DNA of 64,000 nucleotides from an uncultured Steroidobacter sp. (lineage in GTDB: Bacteria; Pseudomonadota; Gammaproteobacteria; Steroidobacterales; Steroidobacteraceae), in NCBI RefSeq assembly GCF_937958065.1, contig NZ_CALFXI010000097.1:216221-280220 (forward strand), read 5' to 3'. Made by a program: the position numbers and the translations under genes. Below are positions 50,173 through 58,812 of this stretch, in pieces. Positions within the stretch are counted from its first letter, which is position 1. The number at the start of each line of letters is the position of its first letter. Under the pieces are notes generated by a model. The model made no database searches and was not told where the DNA came from. It saw nothing but the letters and a program-made list of their open reading frames with translations.

Positions 50173-52278
50173 TCAGAACGACAGCCGCACACCTGCGGTC
50201 ACGCCGCGACCCGGCAGCGGCACGACGCCCGCGAGATACGAAGCATGATTCCATACCACTTCGTCGAGCAGATTCGTTCCGCGAAGGAAGACTGTGTAGC
50301 CGGACTCTGCCGGGCTGAAACTCAGCGTGAGATTCAGCATGTCGTAGCCCGGGGTAGGAGCTTCGAAATCGGCGATATCGTCTTGCTCCTGGACACGATA
50401 GAGCTCGAGCTCGCCCGCAAGCGCTCCTGCTTGCGCATTCAAGCGAGTGCCATAACGCGCTGCCGGGATGCGCGGCAGGTTGCCGCCGCCATCCGCAAGC
50501 TCCGCCCGCACGTAGTCGCCGAACACCGTCGCCGAGAATCCATCGTTCACGCGATAGGTTGCCTCGGCTTCGACCCCGGTAAACTTCGCATCGGCCTGCG
50601 TGTATTTGATCAGACGAAAATCCTCGAACTGATCGAGCGTGCGTGCGTAGATGTAGTCGTCGATCTCATTGCGGAATGCGCCGACTGAAAACGTCAGGTC
50701 GCCGACCAGCTTTCTGAGCGTGAGCTCGACGTTTTTCGACGTTTCGGTTTGCAGGCTTGCATTGTTCTCGACGCCGCCGCAGGTCAGCGGATGTGGAACG
50801 AGGCCGCACTCGTAGGTGTTCGTCGCGAGATGGATGCCACGCGCGTACAGTTCCTGGGCGTGCGGCAGTCGTTCAGACCGTGCGATCGAGAGCGTGAGCG
50901 AATAGTCCGGCACGAACTTCCAAATGGCGGCGGCAGAGACCGAGGTCGCAGAGTCATCGAACTCCGGCCTGCCCCGCGCATCGTTGATGGGCTCGTGCTT
51001 CTGCCATTCCTGTCGTGCGCCCATCTCGAAGTGCCAGGCTTCGGTGAGCTCCAGGTGCTCCACCGCGAACACCCCGATCGAGCGGCTCTGGACCTCCGGC
51101 ATGAACGCTTCTTCGCCGATGGCCGCGAACTGCGTGTCCGTGTACTGAAGCCCGACGACGCCTCGCAATGCACCCAGCGGCGCATGTTGAATCTCGATAC
51201 GGCCTTCATAACCGTCGTTCAGGAACGTCGTCGCGATCTCGTCCTCTTCCATCTCGTGATGCCGGTAGTCGGTGTGACTCGCGCGCAGACGGATGCGCTC
51301 GATGCCTGCCACGGGATCGGCGATCTCGCCGCGCAAATCGAGGCGCTTACTCAACAGCGAAATCTCCGGCAGCGCTGCGTGCTCGTGCTCGTGATCATGA
51401 TCGTGCTCTCCATCTTCTTCACCTCCATGAGCGCCGCAATGAAGAGCGCTGCCGTGAGGATGGCAGCTCTCGTACTCGTGGCTGTGCCCGGGCACGCCGT
51501 AGCGATCGTCACGATAGCTGTACGCGAGGCCGAGGTAGCCGCGATCGCCTACCCAGGACACGCCGACACTCGCGTTCTCCGATTCGGCGAACGTACCGTC
51601 GACACGCGATTCGTCCCAGCCGCGTGCCCGATAGTCATCCGCATCGCGCATCATCGCTTCGGCATGGAGGACGAGATGTTCGGTGGCCTGTGCCGTGATC
51701 TCGAACGCGCCCGCCTTCTCCTTCGCGACACTGGACCCCCTCGCGCCGAACGAACCTTCGACGCCGTCCTTGGGCAAGGCCGTTGGAATCTTCTTGTCGA
51801 GGACATTCACGACGCCGCCGATCGCGCCGCTGCCGTACAACAACGTAGCCGGGCCCCGCAGCACCTCGATGCGCTGGATCAGCAAGGGCTCGGCGGTGAC
51901 TGCGTGATCGGGTGAAATGTCCGATGCATCGAGCAGCACTGCGCTGTCCGACAGCACCGCGACGCGCGGTGCCGTTTGTCCGCGAATCACCGGACGGCTT
52001 GCGCCGCCGCCGAAAGTATCGGAGTTCACGCCCGGCAAAGTATTCAAGGTATCGCCGAGCGTGGGCTGTGAACGTTCAAACAGCGCCTTCCCATCCAGGA
52101 TGCTGAAAGGCGCAGCCAGGTTCTGAGCATCCTCGTCCAAGGCACTGGCCGATACGCGCACGGTTTCGAGCACGCGCTCGGTTCTGGCGTCTTGCGCGTG
52201 CGCCCCAAGCACCGTCGTGGCCAGCGAACCCGCCAGGACCCATCGAATTGCACGATCGAGGGGAGTTTTGTGTTTCAT
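50173..52278 (-). CDS. TonB-dependent receptor 2, His-rich (ZnuD-like zinc receptor candidate)
   Basis: A 701-residue receptor with signal peptide ('AIRWVLAGSLATTVLGAHA') and plug ('PVIRGQTAPRVAVLSDSAVL', 'QRIEVLRGPATLLYGSGAIG'); the barrel ends in 'GVTAGVRLSF'. A periplasm-distal loop at about residues 260-300 is extremely rich in His, Asp and Glu ('HGGEEDGEHDHDHEHEHAAL') with two Cys. This is the hallmark of ZnuD-type zinc receptors. TTCTGGAGATTCC precedes the ATG. A DUF2946-like gene is 196 bases upstream and a methyltransferase 8 bases downstream. Zinc as ligand is inferred from the loop. Confidence 0.9.
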   Translation of the reverse strand: MKHKTPLDRAIRWVLAGSLATTVLGAHAQDARTERVLETVRVSASALDEDAQNLAAPFSILDGKALFERSQPTLGDTLNTLPGVNSDTFGGGASRPVIRGQTAPRVAVLSDSAVLLDASDISPDHAVTAEPLLIQRIEVLRGPATLLYGSGAIGGVVNVLDKKIPTALPKDGVEGSFGARGSSVAKEKAGAFEITAQATEHLVLHAEAMMRDADDYRARGWDESRVDGTFAESENASVGVSWVGDRGYLGLAYSYRDDRYGVPGHSHEYESCHPHGSALHCGAHGGEEDGEHDHDHEHEHAALPEISLLSKRLDLRGEIADPVAGIERIRLRASHTDYRHHEMEEDEIATTFLNDGYEGRIEIQHAPLGALRGVVGLQYTDTQFAAIGEEAFMPEVQSRSIGVFAVEHLELTEAWHFEMGARQEWQKHEPINDARGRPEFDDSATSVSAAAIWKFVPDYSLTLSIARSERLPHAQELYARGIHLATNTYECGLVPHPLTCGGVENNASLQTETSKNVELTLRKLVGDLTFSVGAFRNEIDDYIYARTLDQFEDFRLIKYTQADAKFTGVEAEATYRVNDGFSATVFGDYVRAELADGGGNLPRIPAARYGTRLNAQAGALAGELELYRVQEQDDIADFEAPTPGYDMLNLTLSFSPAESGYTVFLRGTNLLDEVVWNHASYLAGVVPLPGRGVTAGVRLSF

Positions 52279-52474
52279 GGAATCTCCAGAATTTTTTCAA
52301 AGCGAGCCCTGCGACTGCGCGAGCACGCACAGCGGGCTAGAGGCAAAGCGCATAGCGCATCACGCCAATGTCTATTGACGACCAGTGTTCAACAGAGCTG
52401 CCGCATCTTCGAGGCGCAAGAGCGCGCCCTCGCGGGCAATCGAAACTGCGCGCGAGCGATGCAGCGGGGATGGA

Positions 52475-52798
52475 TCAACGCGCCGGTGGGCCCCGGCTTG
52501 AATAGGAGGAAGGAACGTCGCGCGCAGCAAGCGTCTTGACGACGGCTTCGACGAGCTCGGTGACAATGAACCGGGGCACCGCAAAGGATGCGTGAACCGG
52601 CGGCGTGGCTCCGCTCGGCAGCGACAGACAGTAGCTGCAGGCGGTCGACGGTGCCTTGGACGAGAGCTCGTCGGCATCGTTATGGAGGTGCGTCGCGAAC
52701 GCAACGAGCCACATGCATAACGCCAAGCCGAGTATGACGACGTGCGAGCGTCGTCGTGCTCGTGCTCCACGCAAACGTGATATCCAGGCGCGCTGCAT
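52475..52798 (-). CDS. DUF2946-like small membrane protein B (partner of TonB receptor 2)
   Basis: A 107-residue protein from ATG 52798; a start at 52882 or 52858 is also possible. Arg-rich N-terminus ('RGARARRRSH'), one membrane helix ('VVILGLALCMWLVAFATH') ending in His-x-His, the Cys pair 'ACSYCLSLP' and the C-terminus 'YSSRGPPAR'. The layout is the same as at 28298, 54983 and 55458, though overall identity looks low. It lies 196 bases upstream of the His-rich receptor on the same strand. The function is unknown. Confidence 0.72.
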   Translation of the reverse strand: MQRAWISRLRGARARRRSHVVILGLALCMWLVAFATHLHNDADELSSKAPSTACSYCLSLPSGATPPVHASFAVPRFIVTELVEAVVKTLAARDVPSSYSSRGPPAR

Positions 52799-52892
52799 CC
52801 GCCAAGTCTCGCAGTGAGCACACAAATTTTCAAGGCTCGCGCGGCCGCCCTCATACATCCCGACTGCTGTCACAAAGCTCACCGCAGCGCCT

Positions 52893-54818
52893 TCAGATGT
52901 CGACGAACAACGTCGCCGAGTAGCGGCGCCCGTCGCTCAGGCCGAAACTATTGCTGGCGGAGACATCCCAAAAGAATTCATCTGTGACATTGCCCACCCA
53001 GAGGCGCAATGTCGCCGGCCGCCCGCCAACCTGCATCCGATAACGCGCGCCGATATCGGCCACCGTGTACTCCGGCAGCACGGAAGCCCCATCGTTCGAG
53101 GCGACCCGCTCACCATAGTTGGCCACCGCGAGGTCGAGCGAGAGGGCGCTCAGCGCGGGCGGACGATACTCGAGGTTCAACCGCAGCAAACGTTCGGTTT
53201 GACCGACGGGCTTGCGTCCGATGCGACCCTCTCGTACCGGCTCGCCGGTCACGCGTGGCTCCATCAACACCGCGCCAGCCACGAGACTCCAGTCCTCATG
53301 CGGTTTGCCGTTGAGGCTTATCTCCACTCCTCGATGACGCACGTTGCCGAGGGTCGTGAAGACGTTGCTCTCGTTGGTATTGAAGTACGGTTTTTTCACT
53401 TCGAACAGGCCGGCGACCAGCTTCAGGTCCTTCGTCACAGACCAGCGTGCGCCACCGTCCACCTGCTGAGTACGAATGGCGGGCAAGGCGGCGTTGCGAT
53501 TGGCGGCTGTGTCGGGCGCGATCCCAGTCTCTTCCAACCCTCTGGTATACCCGGCATAGAACGCCAGATCGGCCGATGCATGGGCCGCCACGGTCGCGCT
53601 CACCAGCCAGGGGTCGTCCTCCGTGCCGACTTCGGGCAACCCCGGCTGCCGGATACGCTTCTCATATTCCGCGCGCTGCACCCCGAGGCTCGCCTCACCC
53701 ACGCCGCGCCAACGCAACTCATAGCCCAGGCCCAGAGTCGTTTGATCGACGGAGTCGCGTGTACGCTCGCGAAACGCGAAGGCGGACGGACGCTCGATGG
53801 GCACTCGTTGACCCAGCGAGCGTGGCCCGAGGTCGAGCGCCATCGATCCTCCGTAGATACTTTCAAGCTCTCGCGCACGAACCGACATATGGATCGTGTG
53901 CAGCCGAGGACCGGCCATGAAGCTGCGCGACGCGCGAATCTCACCGCTCGTAGAGGCATAGCGCTGCTCTGGATCGGCGATCAAACGCTCGGTCGTCGAG
54001 CCATCGCGCTGCGTTCCCACATAGAGGTCCGCGAAGCTCGCCATGTCTTCCTGGACCGAGCGGAACACGCCCGCCGCGATGGCCCAGGATTCGCCGATAC
54101 GCGCTTTGCTCAGGACACCATAGGTGGTGCTGTCCGACTCGTTCTGTGCCCAGGACTGTCCGAAGTAACGACGGCGCTCGATCTGGGGCGGCGCGAATGC
54201 TCCGGCTGTCACTATCGTGGGCGGGGCTTCCTCATCGCGACCTCGGGTGAGGCCCCAGAACGGAACGACTTCAATGGTCTCGGTGATCCTCCAGCGCGGG
54301 ATGAACGCCGCCCGCAAGTAATAAGCGTCGGAACCGTCGTAGTACTCCTCGCGTGCGTATGAGAGCCCCGCAGCAATACCGAACCGCTCCGGGACCAGCG
54401 GGATCTTGGCATCCACCTCGATCGAGGGCGCCGCATACGGGTCGAAGCCAGCCGCAACGCTCACGACGTTCGCGTCAGCGACCTTGTGCAATCGATAATC
54501 CACGATGCCGGTGGGCGCTGGAAAGGGATAACCCTGAGCGGCGATGCCCACGTGAATGGTCGAACCCTCCACCAGGAGGGTCGGCAGCCACGCCTGCCGA
54601 TCGAAATACAAACCTTCGAGGCGCACGTTGCCAGCGGCCACGGGCGAAAAGCCCCGCACGCGCGAGGTGCTATACAAGCCGATGCTCTCGTCGCCCAGCG
54701 TAGCCCCGAACGCATCTTCCGCGGCGGTGACGGCGTTATCGTCGGCTCGCTGTGCCAAGACCATCTGCGGCAGCAGCACGGTTGCGGCGTACAGAAATGG
54801 AAGTGCACGACCCTTCAT
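52893..54818 (-). CDS. TonB-dependent receptor 3 with atypical plug
   Basis: A 641-residue outer-membrane receptor from ATG 54818, preceded by GGGAGGAGCT. Signal peptide ('LPFLYAATVLLPQMVLAQ'). The plug begins 'TAAEDAFGATLGDESIGLYS', lacks a clear TonB box and the usual 'R-x-E-V-L-K-G-P' segment, and contains 'VRGFSPVAAGNVRLEGLYFD'. The barrel ends 'RRYSATLFVDI', without the usual terminal Phe. It may belong to a distinct receptor branch or have lost energised transport. A DUF2946-like gene is 164 bases upstream. The ligand is unknown. Confidence 0.8.
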   Translation of the reverse strand: MKGRALPFLYAATVLLPQMVLAQRADDNAVTAAEDAFGATLGDESIGLYSTSRVRGFSPVAAGNVRLEGLYFDRQAWLPTLLVEGSTIHVGIAAQGYPFPAPTGIVDYRLHKVADANVVSVAAGFDPYAAPSIEVDAKIPLVPERFGIAAGLSYAREEYYDGSDAYYLRAAFIPRWRITETIEVVPFWGLTRGRDEEAPPTIVTAGAFAPPQIERRRYFGQSWAQNESDSTTYGVLSKARIGESWAIAAGVFRSVQEDMASFADLYVGTQRDGSTTERLIADPEQRYASTSGEIRASRSFMAGPRLHTIHMSVRARELESIYGGSMALDLGPRSLGQRVPIERPSAFAFRERTRDSVDQTTLGLGYELRWRGVGEASLGVQRAEYEKRIRQPGLPEVGTEDDPWLVSATVAAHASADLAFYAGYTRGLEETGIAPDTAANRNAALPAIRTQQVDGGARWSVTKDLKLVAGLFEVKKPYFNTNESNVFTTLGNVRHRGVEISLNGKPHEDWSLVAGAVLMEPRVTGEPVREGRIGRKPVGQTERLLRLNLEYRPPALSALSLDLAVANYGERVASNDGASVLPEYTVADIGARYRMQVGGRPATLRLWVGNVTDEFFWDVSASNSFGLSDGRRYSATLFVDI

Positions 54819-54982
54819 AGCTCCTCCCGCTGCCATGCGTCTCTATCGAGCGCGCATAGGCAAGCCCCGGCTGCGGGTGGCAACCAGGCGTTGTCACATG
54901 ATTGGATGCTGGAACGCCGACGTCACTGAACCGCGCACGCGCTAGTGCCCGTGGCGATAGTGATGGTCAGCTAGTGAGAACG

Positions 54983-55300
54983 TCAGGCGGCGGGAGGACC
55001 GCGTGACAGATAGAACGAGCACGCCGTCCGAGCTTCGAACGGCGTCTCGTCGCAAGGAACGACGAGGATCGGTGCGGCGAACGCCACTGGAATGCGGAAC
55101 TCGGGCGCGGGCGCGGCACTGGCCGATAAGCCCAGGCAATGGGCGCAGTGAGCCGAGTCGGCAATGCCCGCGTCCTGCTCCTGCACGTGCAGATGCATCG
55201 CCACCGCGATCAGCCAGCCACACAACACGAGCGCAAGCGCGACGACGTTATAACGTCGTGCCGCTCGAGACGAGCCGAAGTAAGTGACTGATCGCATCAT
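54983..55300 (-). CDS. DUF2946-like small membrane protein C (partner of TonB receptor 3)
   Basis: A 105-residue protein from ATG 55300. It has one membrane helix ('VVALALVLCGWLIAVAMHLH') ending in His-x-His, a Cys-rich middle ('SAHCAHCLGLS') and the C-terminus 'FYLSRGPPAA'. The Cys pair, HxH and terminal Arg-Gly-Pro-Pro are shared with three other small proteins in the window. An 18-base perfect palindrome lies inside its coding region at 55242-55259. It is divergent from the copy at 55458. Confidence 0.72.
   Translation of the reverse strand: MMRSVTYFGSSRAARRYNVVALALVLCGWLIAVAMHLHVQEQDAGIADSAHCAHCLGLSASAAPAPEFRIPVAFAAPILVVPCDETPFEARTACSFYLSRGPPAA
55242..55259. promoter_or_regulatory. 18-bp perfect palindrome with GTTATAAC core
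   Basis: ACGACGTTATAACGTCGT reads the same on both strands. It lies inside the start region of the DUF2946-like gene C, 41-58 bases downstream of its ATG, and near the divergent promoter region of gene D. The GTTATAAC centre resembles cores of Zur-type operators. It could be coincidence dictated by the codons for Arg-Arg-Tyr-Asn-Val-Val. Confidence 0.35.
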
Positions 55301-55457
55301 CGCAACAAAGTGTCGCGCCGAGCTGCCGGGGCCGTCAAGGTCATTTGAAATAACGAGCGTAGCTTGCGGGCGAGAAATGTTTCTGAACGGGCGAGGTCTT
55401 CACGGACACAAACATTGTGGTATTGTCCGCGCCGACTTGGCCGCGCTGAAACCTATC

Positions 55458-55778
55458 GTGGGACTCCCGTCCTCATTCCTGCCGCATCGACGCCTGCAAC
55501 GACGGCTCGCCGTCCTGCTGTCGATGTTGCTTTGCCTCTGGATGTTTGCGTCCGCGACGCACTTCCATGTGCAGCCGGAAGAGCTCAACGGCCATCACAC
55601 CACCAAAGAACTGTGCGGCTTTTGCGTTTCGCTGCCGGGCGCGGGCGCGGCTCCGGCCGTCTCGACATTCGTTCACACGGCCGATCGCCCGCACGTCCCG
55701 GCACCGGCCGAGATCCTGCCGACCGTCCCGTCTCTCACCCCCGCCTCGTATAGAAGCCGAGCGCCTCCCGCCGTCTGA
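55458..55778 (+). CDS. DUF2946-like small membrane protein D (partner of TonB receptor 4)
   Basis: A 106-residue protein from GTG 55458, chosen by alignment with the copy at 28298; the frame is open to 55284 without similarity. It shows the Arg-rich start 'PHRRLQRRLAVLL', a membrane helix ('VLLSMLLCLWMFASATHFH') ending in His-x-His, 'GHH', the Cys pair 'LCGFCVSLPGAG' and the C-terminus 'YRSRAPPAV'. It is the closest relative of copy A at 28298 (shared LRRLQRR / LCLWM / FCVS). The receptor GTG is 138 bases downstream. Confidence 0.75.
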   Translation: MGLPSSFLPHRRLQRRLAVLLSMLLCLWMFASATHFHVQPEELNGHHTTKELCGFCVSLPGAGAAPAVSTFVHTADRPHVPAPAEILPTVPSLTPASYRSRAPPAV

Positions 55779-55916
55779 CCGTTGCTGATTCGCGTGCCAG
55801 TGCAGACCGGCCCATGCGGGCTGGCCTGGCCGCTATTCCATCGCCGCACCACTCGAAGACTGCCGCCAGTCCGGGCGGGCACCGATGGTTCGCAACTTCT
55901 TTCCAGACGGTGTTAC

Positions 55917-58079
55917 GTGCGTATTACATCAAAGCTGATCCAGTCGGCGGCCGTGAGCGTGCCGGCGATTTCCTGCGCGCTCCTTGCTACATCCGCCCAT
56001 GCACAAGAGACGGCCCAGACACTCGAACAAGTGATCGTGACCGGTGTGGCCGATCGCCAGCTGTTGCTGGATGCTCGCACCGACACGGGCAGCCGGCTGG
56101 GACTCACCGCCCGAGAAACTCCGGCCATCGTCGATATCTTGTCCGAACGGCAAATCGCCGAGCTGGGCGCCCGCACCAACGTCGAGGCGCTGAACCGCGC
56201 GCCCGGAGTGACATCCTCCCTGGTAGCAACGAGTCCCGGTGCGCCGACCATGCGCGGATTCAGCGGCGGCGCCGTCGGCTTGCTCTATGACGGCATGCGA
56301 GTGGCGACGCCCGGCATTTTCTCGCGCGCCAGCGACAGCTTCATGTTCGAGCGCATCGAGATTCTCAAAGGTCCGGCGTCGGTGCTCTACGGCGAAGGCG
56401 CGTTGGCCGGCGCGATCAATCTCGTGCCGAAACGGGCCGAGCTCGGTCGGGATCGAACCAGCGCCCTGGCAAGCTATGGCAGCTTCGACTCGGTGCGCCT
56501 GGCCGGGGACGTGAACCTGGCGCTCGGCGAACGAGCGGCGCTTCGTGGCGTGGCGGCTCACGGTCGTTCCAACGGATACGTGAACGACGCGGCTGCCGAG
56601 TTTCTAGCATCGAGCCTCAGCGCGACGTTCAAACCAACCGACCGATTGACACTGGAGCTCGCCGCCGACTACAGCGAAGACGATTATGAGACCGCCGATC
56701 TGGGCATCCCCTTGGTTCCGCGCGCGCTCGCTCGTGATCCCTCTGCCGCAGCAACCGGACCGGGAGACCTGGTCATTGACCGCGCTCTGCGCAAAACCAA
56801 CTACAACGTCACCGATGCTGTACTGACTTCCGACACGCTCTGGCTGCGCTCGCGCGTGCGCTGGGAGATCAACGATGCACTCACGTTCAGCAACGAGCTC
56901 GGCGACTATCGCTCCGACCGGCGCTTCATCAACGCCGAGATCTTCAGCTTCAATCGAGGCAGCGGCCTGCTGGACCGATCCACTGGCATCGTTACTCACG
57001 ACATCGGATACACCATCGAGCGCCCCACGCTGTCGGGCGATGTCACTATCGGCGGTCTGCGCAATCGATTCGCCATCGGCGCGGAGCTCAGCTCGCTTTC
57101 GTTCGCCACGCGGCGATATTTCTCCACCACCACCTCGGTGGATTTGTTCGCGCCGGTGCGCGGTACCTTTCCGGGCGGCACGGGCTCTGTGCCGCCACCC
57201 AATCAGAAATCGGATGTGGACGTCGCGGCTGTGTTCTTCGAGAACGCGATGAACTTGAGCTCTCGTTGGATCATCGCCGGGGGCCTGCGCCATGACTGGA
57301 TCGATCTGGACCGGCGCCTGCTCGACTCGGCGCCCTTCGAGCGCGAATACAGCGCCATGTCGTATCGTCTCGGCACCGTGTACGACCTGGCGCCGAAGAC
57401 CCAGCTGTTTGCACAATACAGCAAGGCGGTCGCGCCGATCGGTAACCTGCTGCTGATATCGCTGGCAAACTCGCGTTTCGATCTGAGCGAAGGCGATGCC
57501 ATCGAGGCGGGCATCAAGAGCAGCTTCTGGGACGATCGAGTCGATGTGACGCTGGCCGGCTATCGCCTGGTCCAGGACGGCATCATCACTCGCGACCCGG
57601 CGAATCCAACGTTGAGCGTGCAAGGCGGTCAGCAGTCCTCGCGCGGCGTCGAACTCTCGCTGTCGGCATCTCTCACCTCGCAGCTGCGAATCGACGCGAA
57701 CTACACCAAGCTCGATGCGGAGTTCGACGAGCTCATCGAAGCGGGCGGCATCAGCCGCGCAGGCAAAACGCCGCCGCGCATTCCCGAGACTGTAGCCAAC
57801 CTATTCGCCTTCTATAGCTTCGCGGCGCTGCCTGTAACGGTCAGCGCCGGCCTGCGACACGCGGGCCGCTTCTATACCGATAACGCAAACACGATTCGCG
57901 CTCGTGGCTATACGACATTCGACGCGGCGCTCGGCTACAAAGTCAGTTTCGGGGAGATCACAGTGCGCGGTCGCAATCTGAGCGATGAGTTCTATGTCGA
58001 CTATTCCGACGTCTCGTCGACCCAATTCCAGGTAGCCCAGCCGCGCAGCGTCGAAATCGCCGTGCTCGCCAGCTTCTGA
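55917..58079 (+). CDS. TonB-dependent receptor 4 (siderophore-type), leading an ABC operon
   Basis: A 720-residue receptor from GTG 55917, the first start that gives a clean signal peptide ('AVSVPAISCALLATSAHA'); the longer open frame upstream has none. TonB box 'LEQVIVTGVA', plug with 'TMRGFSGGAVGLLYDGMRV' and 'ERIEILKGPASVLYGEGALA', and a barrel ending 'SVEIAVLASF'. This is the FhuA/FhuE-like siderophore receptor pattern. The ABC ATPase gene begins 1 base after its stop and two permeases follow, so the four form one unit. Confidence 0.9.
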   Translation: MRITSKLIQSAAVSVPAISCALLATSAHAQETAQTLEQVIVTGVADRQLLLDARTDTGSRLGLTARETPAIVDILSERQIAELGARTNVEALNRAPGVTSSLVATSPGAPTMRGFSGGAVGLLYDGMRVATPGIFSRASDSFMFERIEILKGPASVLYGEGALAGAINLVPKRAELGRDRTSALASYGSFDSVRLAGDVNLALGERAALRGVAAHGRSNGYVNDAAAEFLASSLSATFKPTDRLTLELAADYSEDDYETADLGIPLVPRALARDPSAAATGPGDLVIDRALRKTNYNVTDAVLTSDTLWLRSRVRWEINDALTFSNELGDYRSDRRFINAEIFSFNRGSGLLDRSTGIVTHDIGYTIERPTLSGDVTIGGLRNRFAIGAELSSLSFATRRYFSTTTSVDLFAPVRGTFPGGTGSVPPPNQKSDVDVAAVFFENAMNLSSRWIIAGGLRHDWIDLDRRLLDSAPFEREYSAMSYRLGTVYDLAPKTQLFAQYSKAVAPIGNLLLISLANSRFDLSEGDAIEAGIKSSFWDDRVDVTLAGYRLVQDGIITRDPANPTLSVQGGQQSSRGVELSLSASLTSQLRIDANYTKLDAEFDELIEAGGISRAGKTPPRIPETVANLFAFYSFAALPVTVSAGLRHAGRFYTDNANTIRARGYTTFDAALGYKVSFGEITVRGRNLSDEFYVDYSDVSSTQFQVAQPRSVEIAVLASF

Positions 58080-58080
58080 G

Positions 58081-58812
58081 ATGCACCCAACCTCAGAGAT
58101 GAACATGACCGCACTTCAGCTCGATTCGGTATCCATTTCGTTCGGCCCGCTGCATGCCGTCGCAGATCTATCCATTCAGCTCCGGCCCGGCGAGGTCTAT
58201 GCGCTGCTGGGGCCGAACGGCGCCGGTAAGACCACGACGCTCAACATGATCCTGGGCTTCCTGCGACCGGAGCGCGGTTCGATCGCCGTGGCCGGGGTCG
58301 ATGCGTTGACCGATCCACTCGGCGCGCGTGCACGCATCGGCTACCTGCCTGAAACCGTCATGCTCCACCCCACGCTCAGCGCGATCGAGAATCTGACCTA
58401 TTTCGCGCTGCTGGCCGGTCGAAAAATAGATGTCACTACCGCGCGCAGATTGCTCGATGAAGCGGGTCTGCAGTCCAGCGCGCACGAGCGCCATTCCGGC
58501 AGCTTCTCCAAGGGCATGCGGCAGAAGGTGGGCGTGGCAATCGCGCTGGCGAAACAAGCGAATCTGCTGCTGCTCGATGAGCCGACATCGGGATTGGATG
58601 CCAGCGCCGCCAACGATCTTTCGAACGTCATCCGCACCGCTTCCAGTCGTGGCATCGCGGTGCTCATGGCGACACATGACTTGTTTCGCGTGAAGGACGT
58701 GGCGCACCGGCTCGGAATCCTCCGCTCGGGGCAACTGGTCGAGGAGCGGGACGCCGCAACGCTCGATCCAGTGGCGCTGGAACAGCTGTATCTGCAGAGG
58801 TTGGCGTCGTGA
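58081..58812 (+). CDS. ABC transporter ATP-binding protein
   Basis: A 243-residue ATPase. Walker A is 'LLGPNGAGKTTTLNMILG', the Q-loop region 'ARIGYLPETVML', the signature 'GSFSKGMRQKVGVAIAL' (a non-canonical FSKGM in place of LSGGQ), Walker B 'LLLLDEPTSGLD', and the H-loop in 'VLMATHDLF'. ATG 58081 is immediately after the receptor stop; ATG 58105 has a better upstream sequence. This ABC-2 subclass (CcmA/NosF-like) usually powers export or membrane remodelling rather than import. It overlaps the next permease gene by 4 bases. Confidence 0.92.
   Translation: MHPTSEMNMTALQLDSVSISFGPLHAVADLSIQLRPGEVYALLGPNGAGKTTTLNMILGFLRPERGSIAVAGVDALTDPLGARARIGYLPETVMLHPTLSAIENLTYFALLAGRKIDVTTARRLLDEAGLQSSAHERHSGSFSKGMRQKVGVAIALAKQANLLLLDEPTSGLDASAANDLSNVIRTASSRGIAVLMATHDLFRVKDVAHRLGILRSGQLVEERDAATLDPVALEQLYLQRLAS

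Noticed and set aside
55800..55916. N-terminal extension of receptor 4 from 55782
   Set aside because: The 45 extra residues are Arg/Pro-rich and would hide the signal peptide; GTG 55917 gives a clean one.
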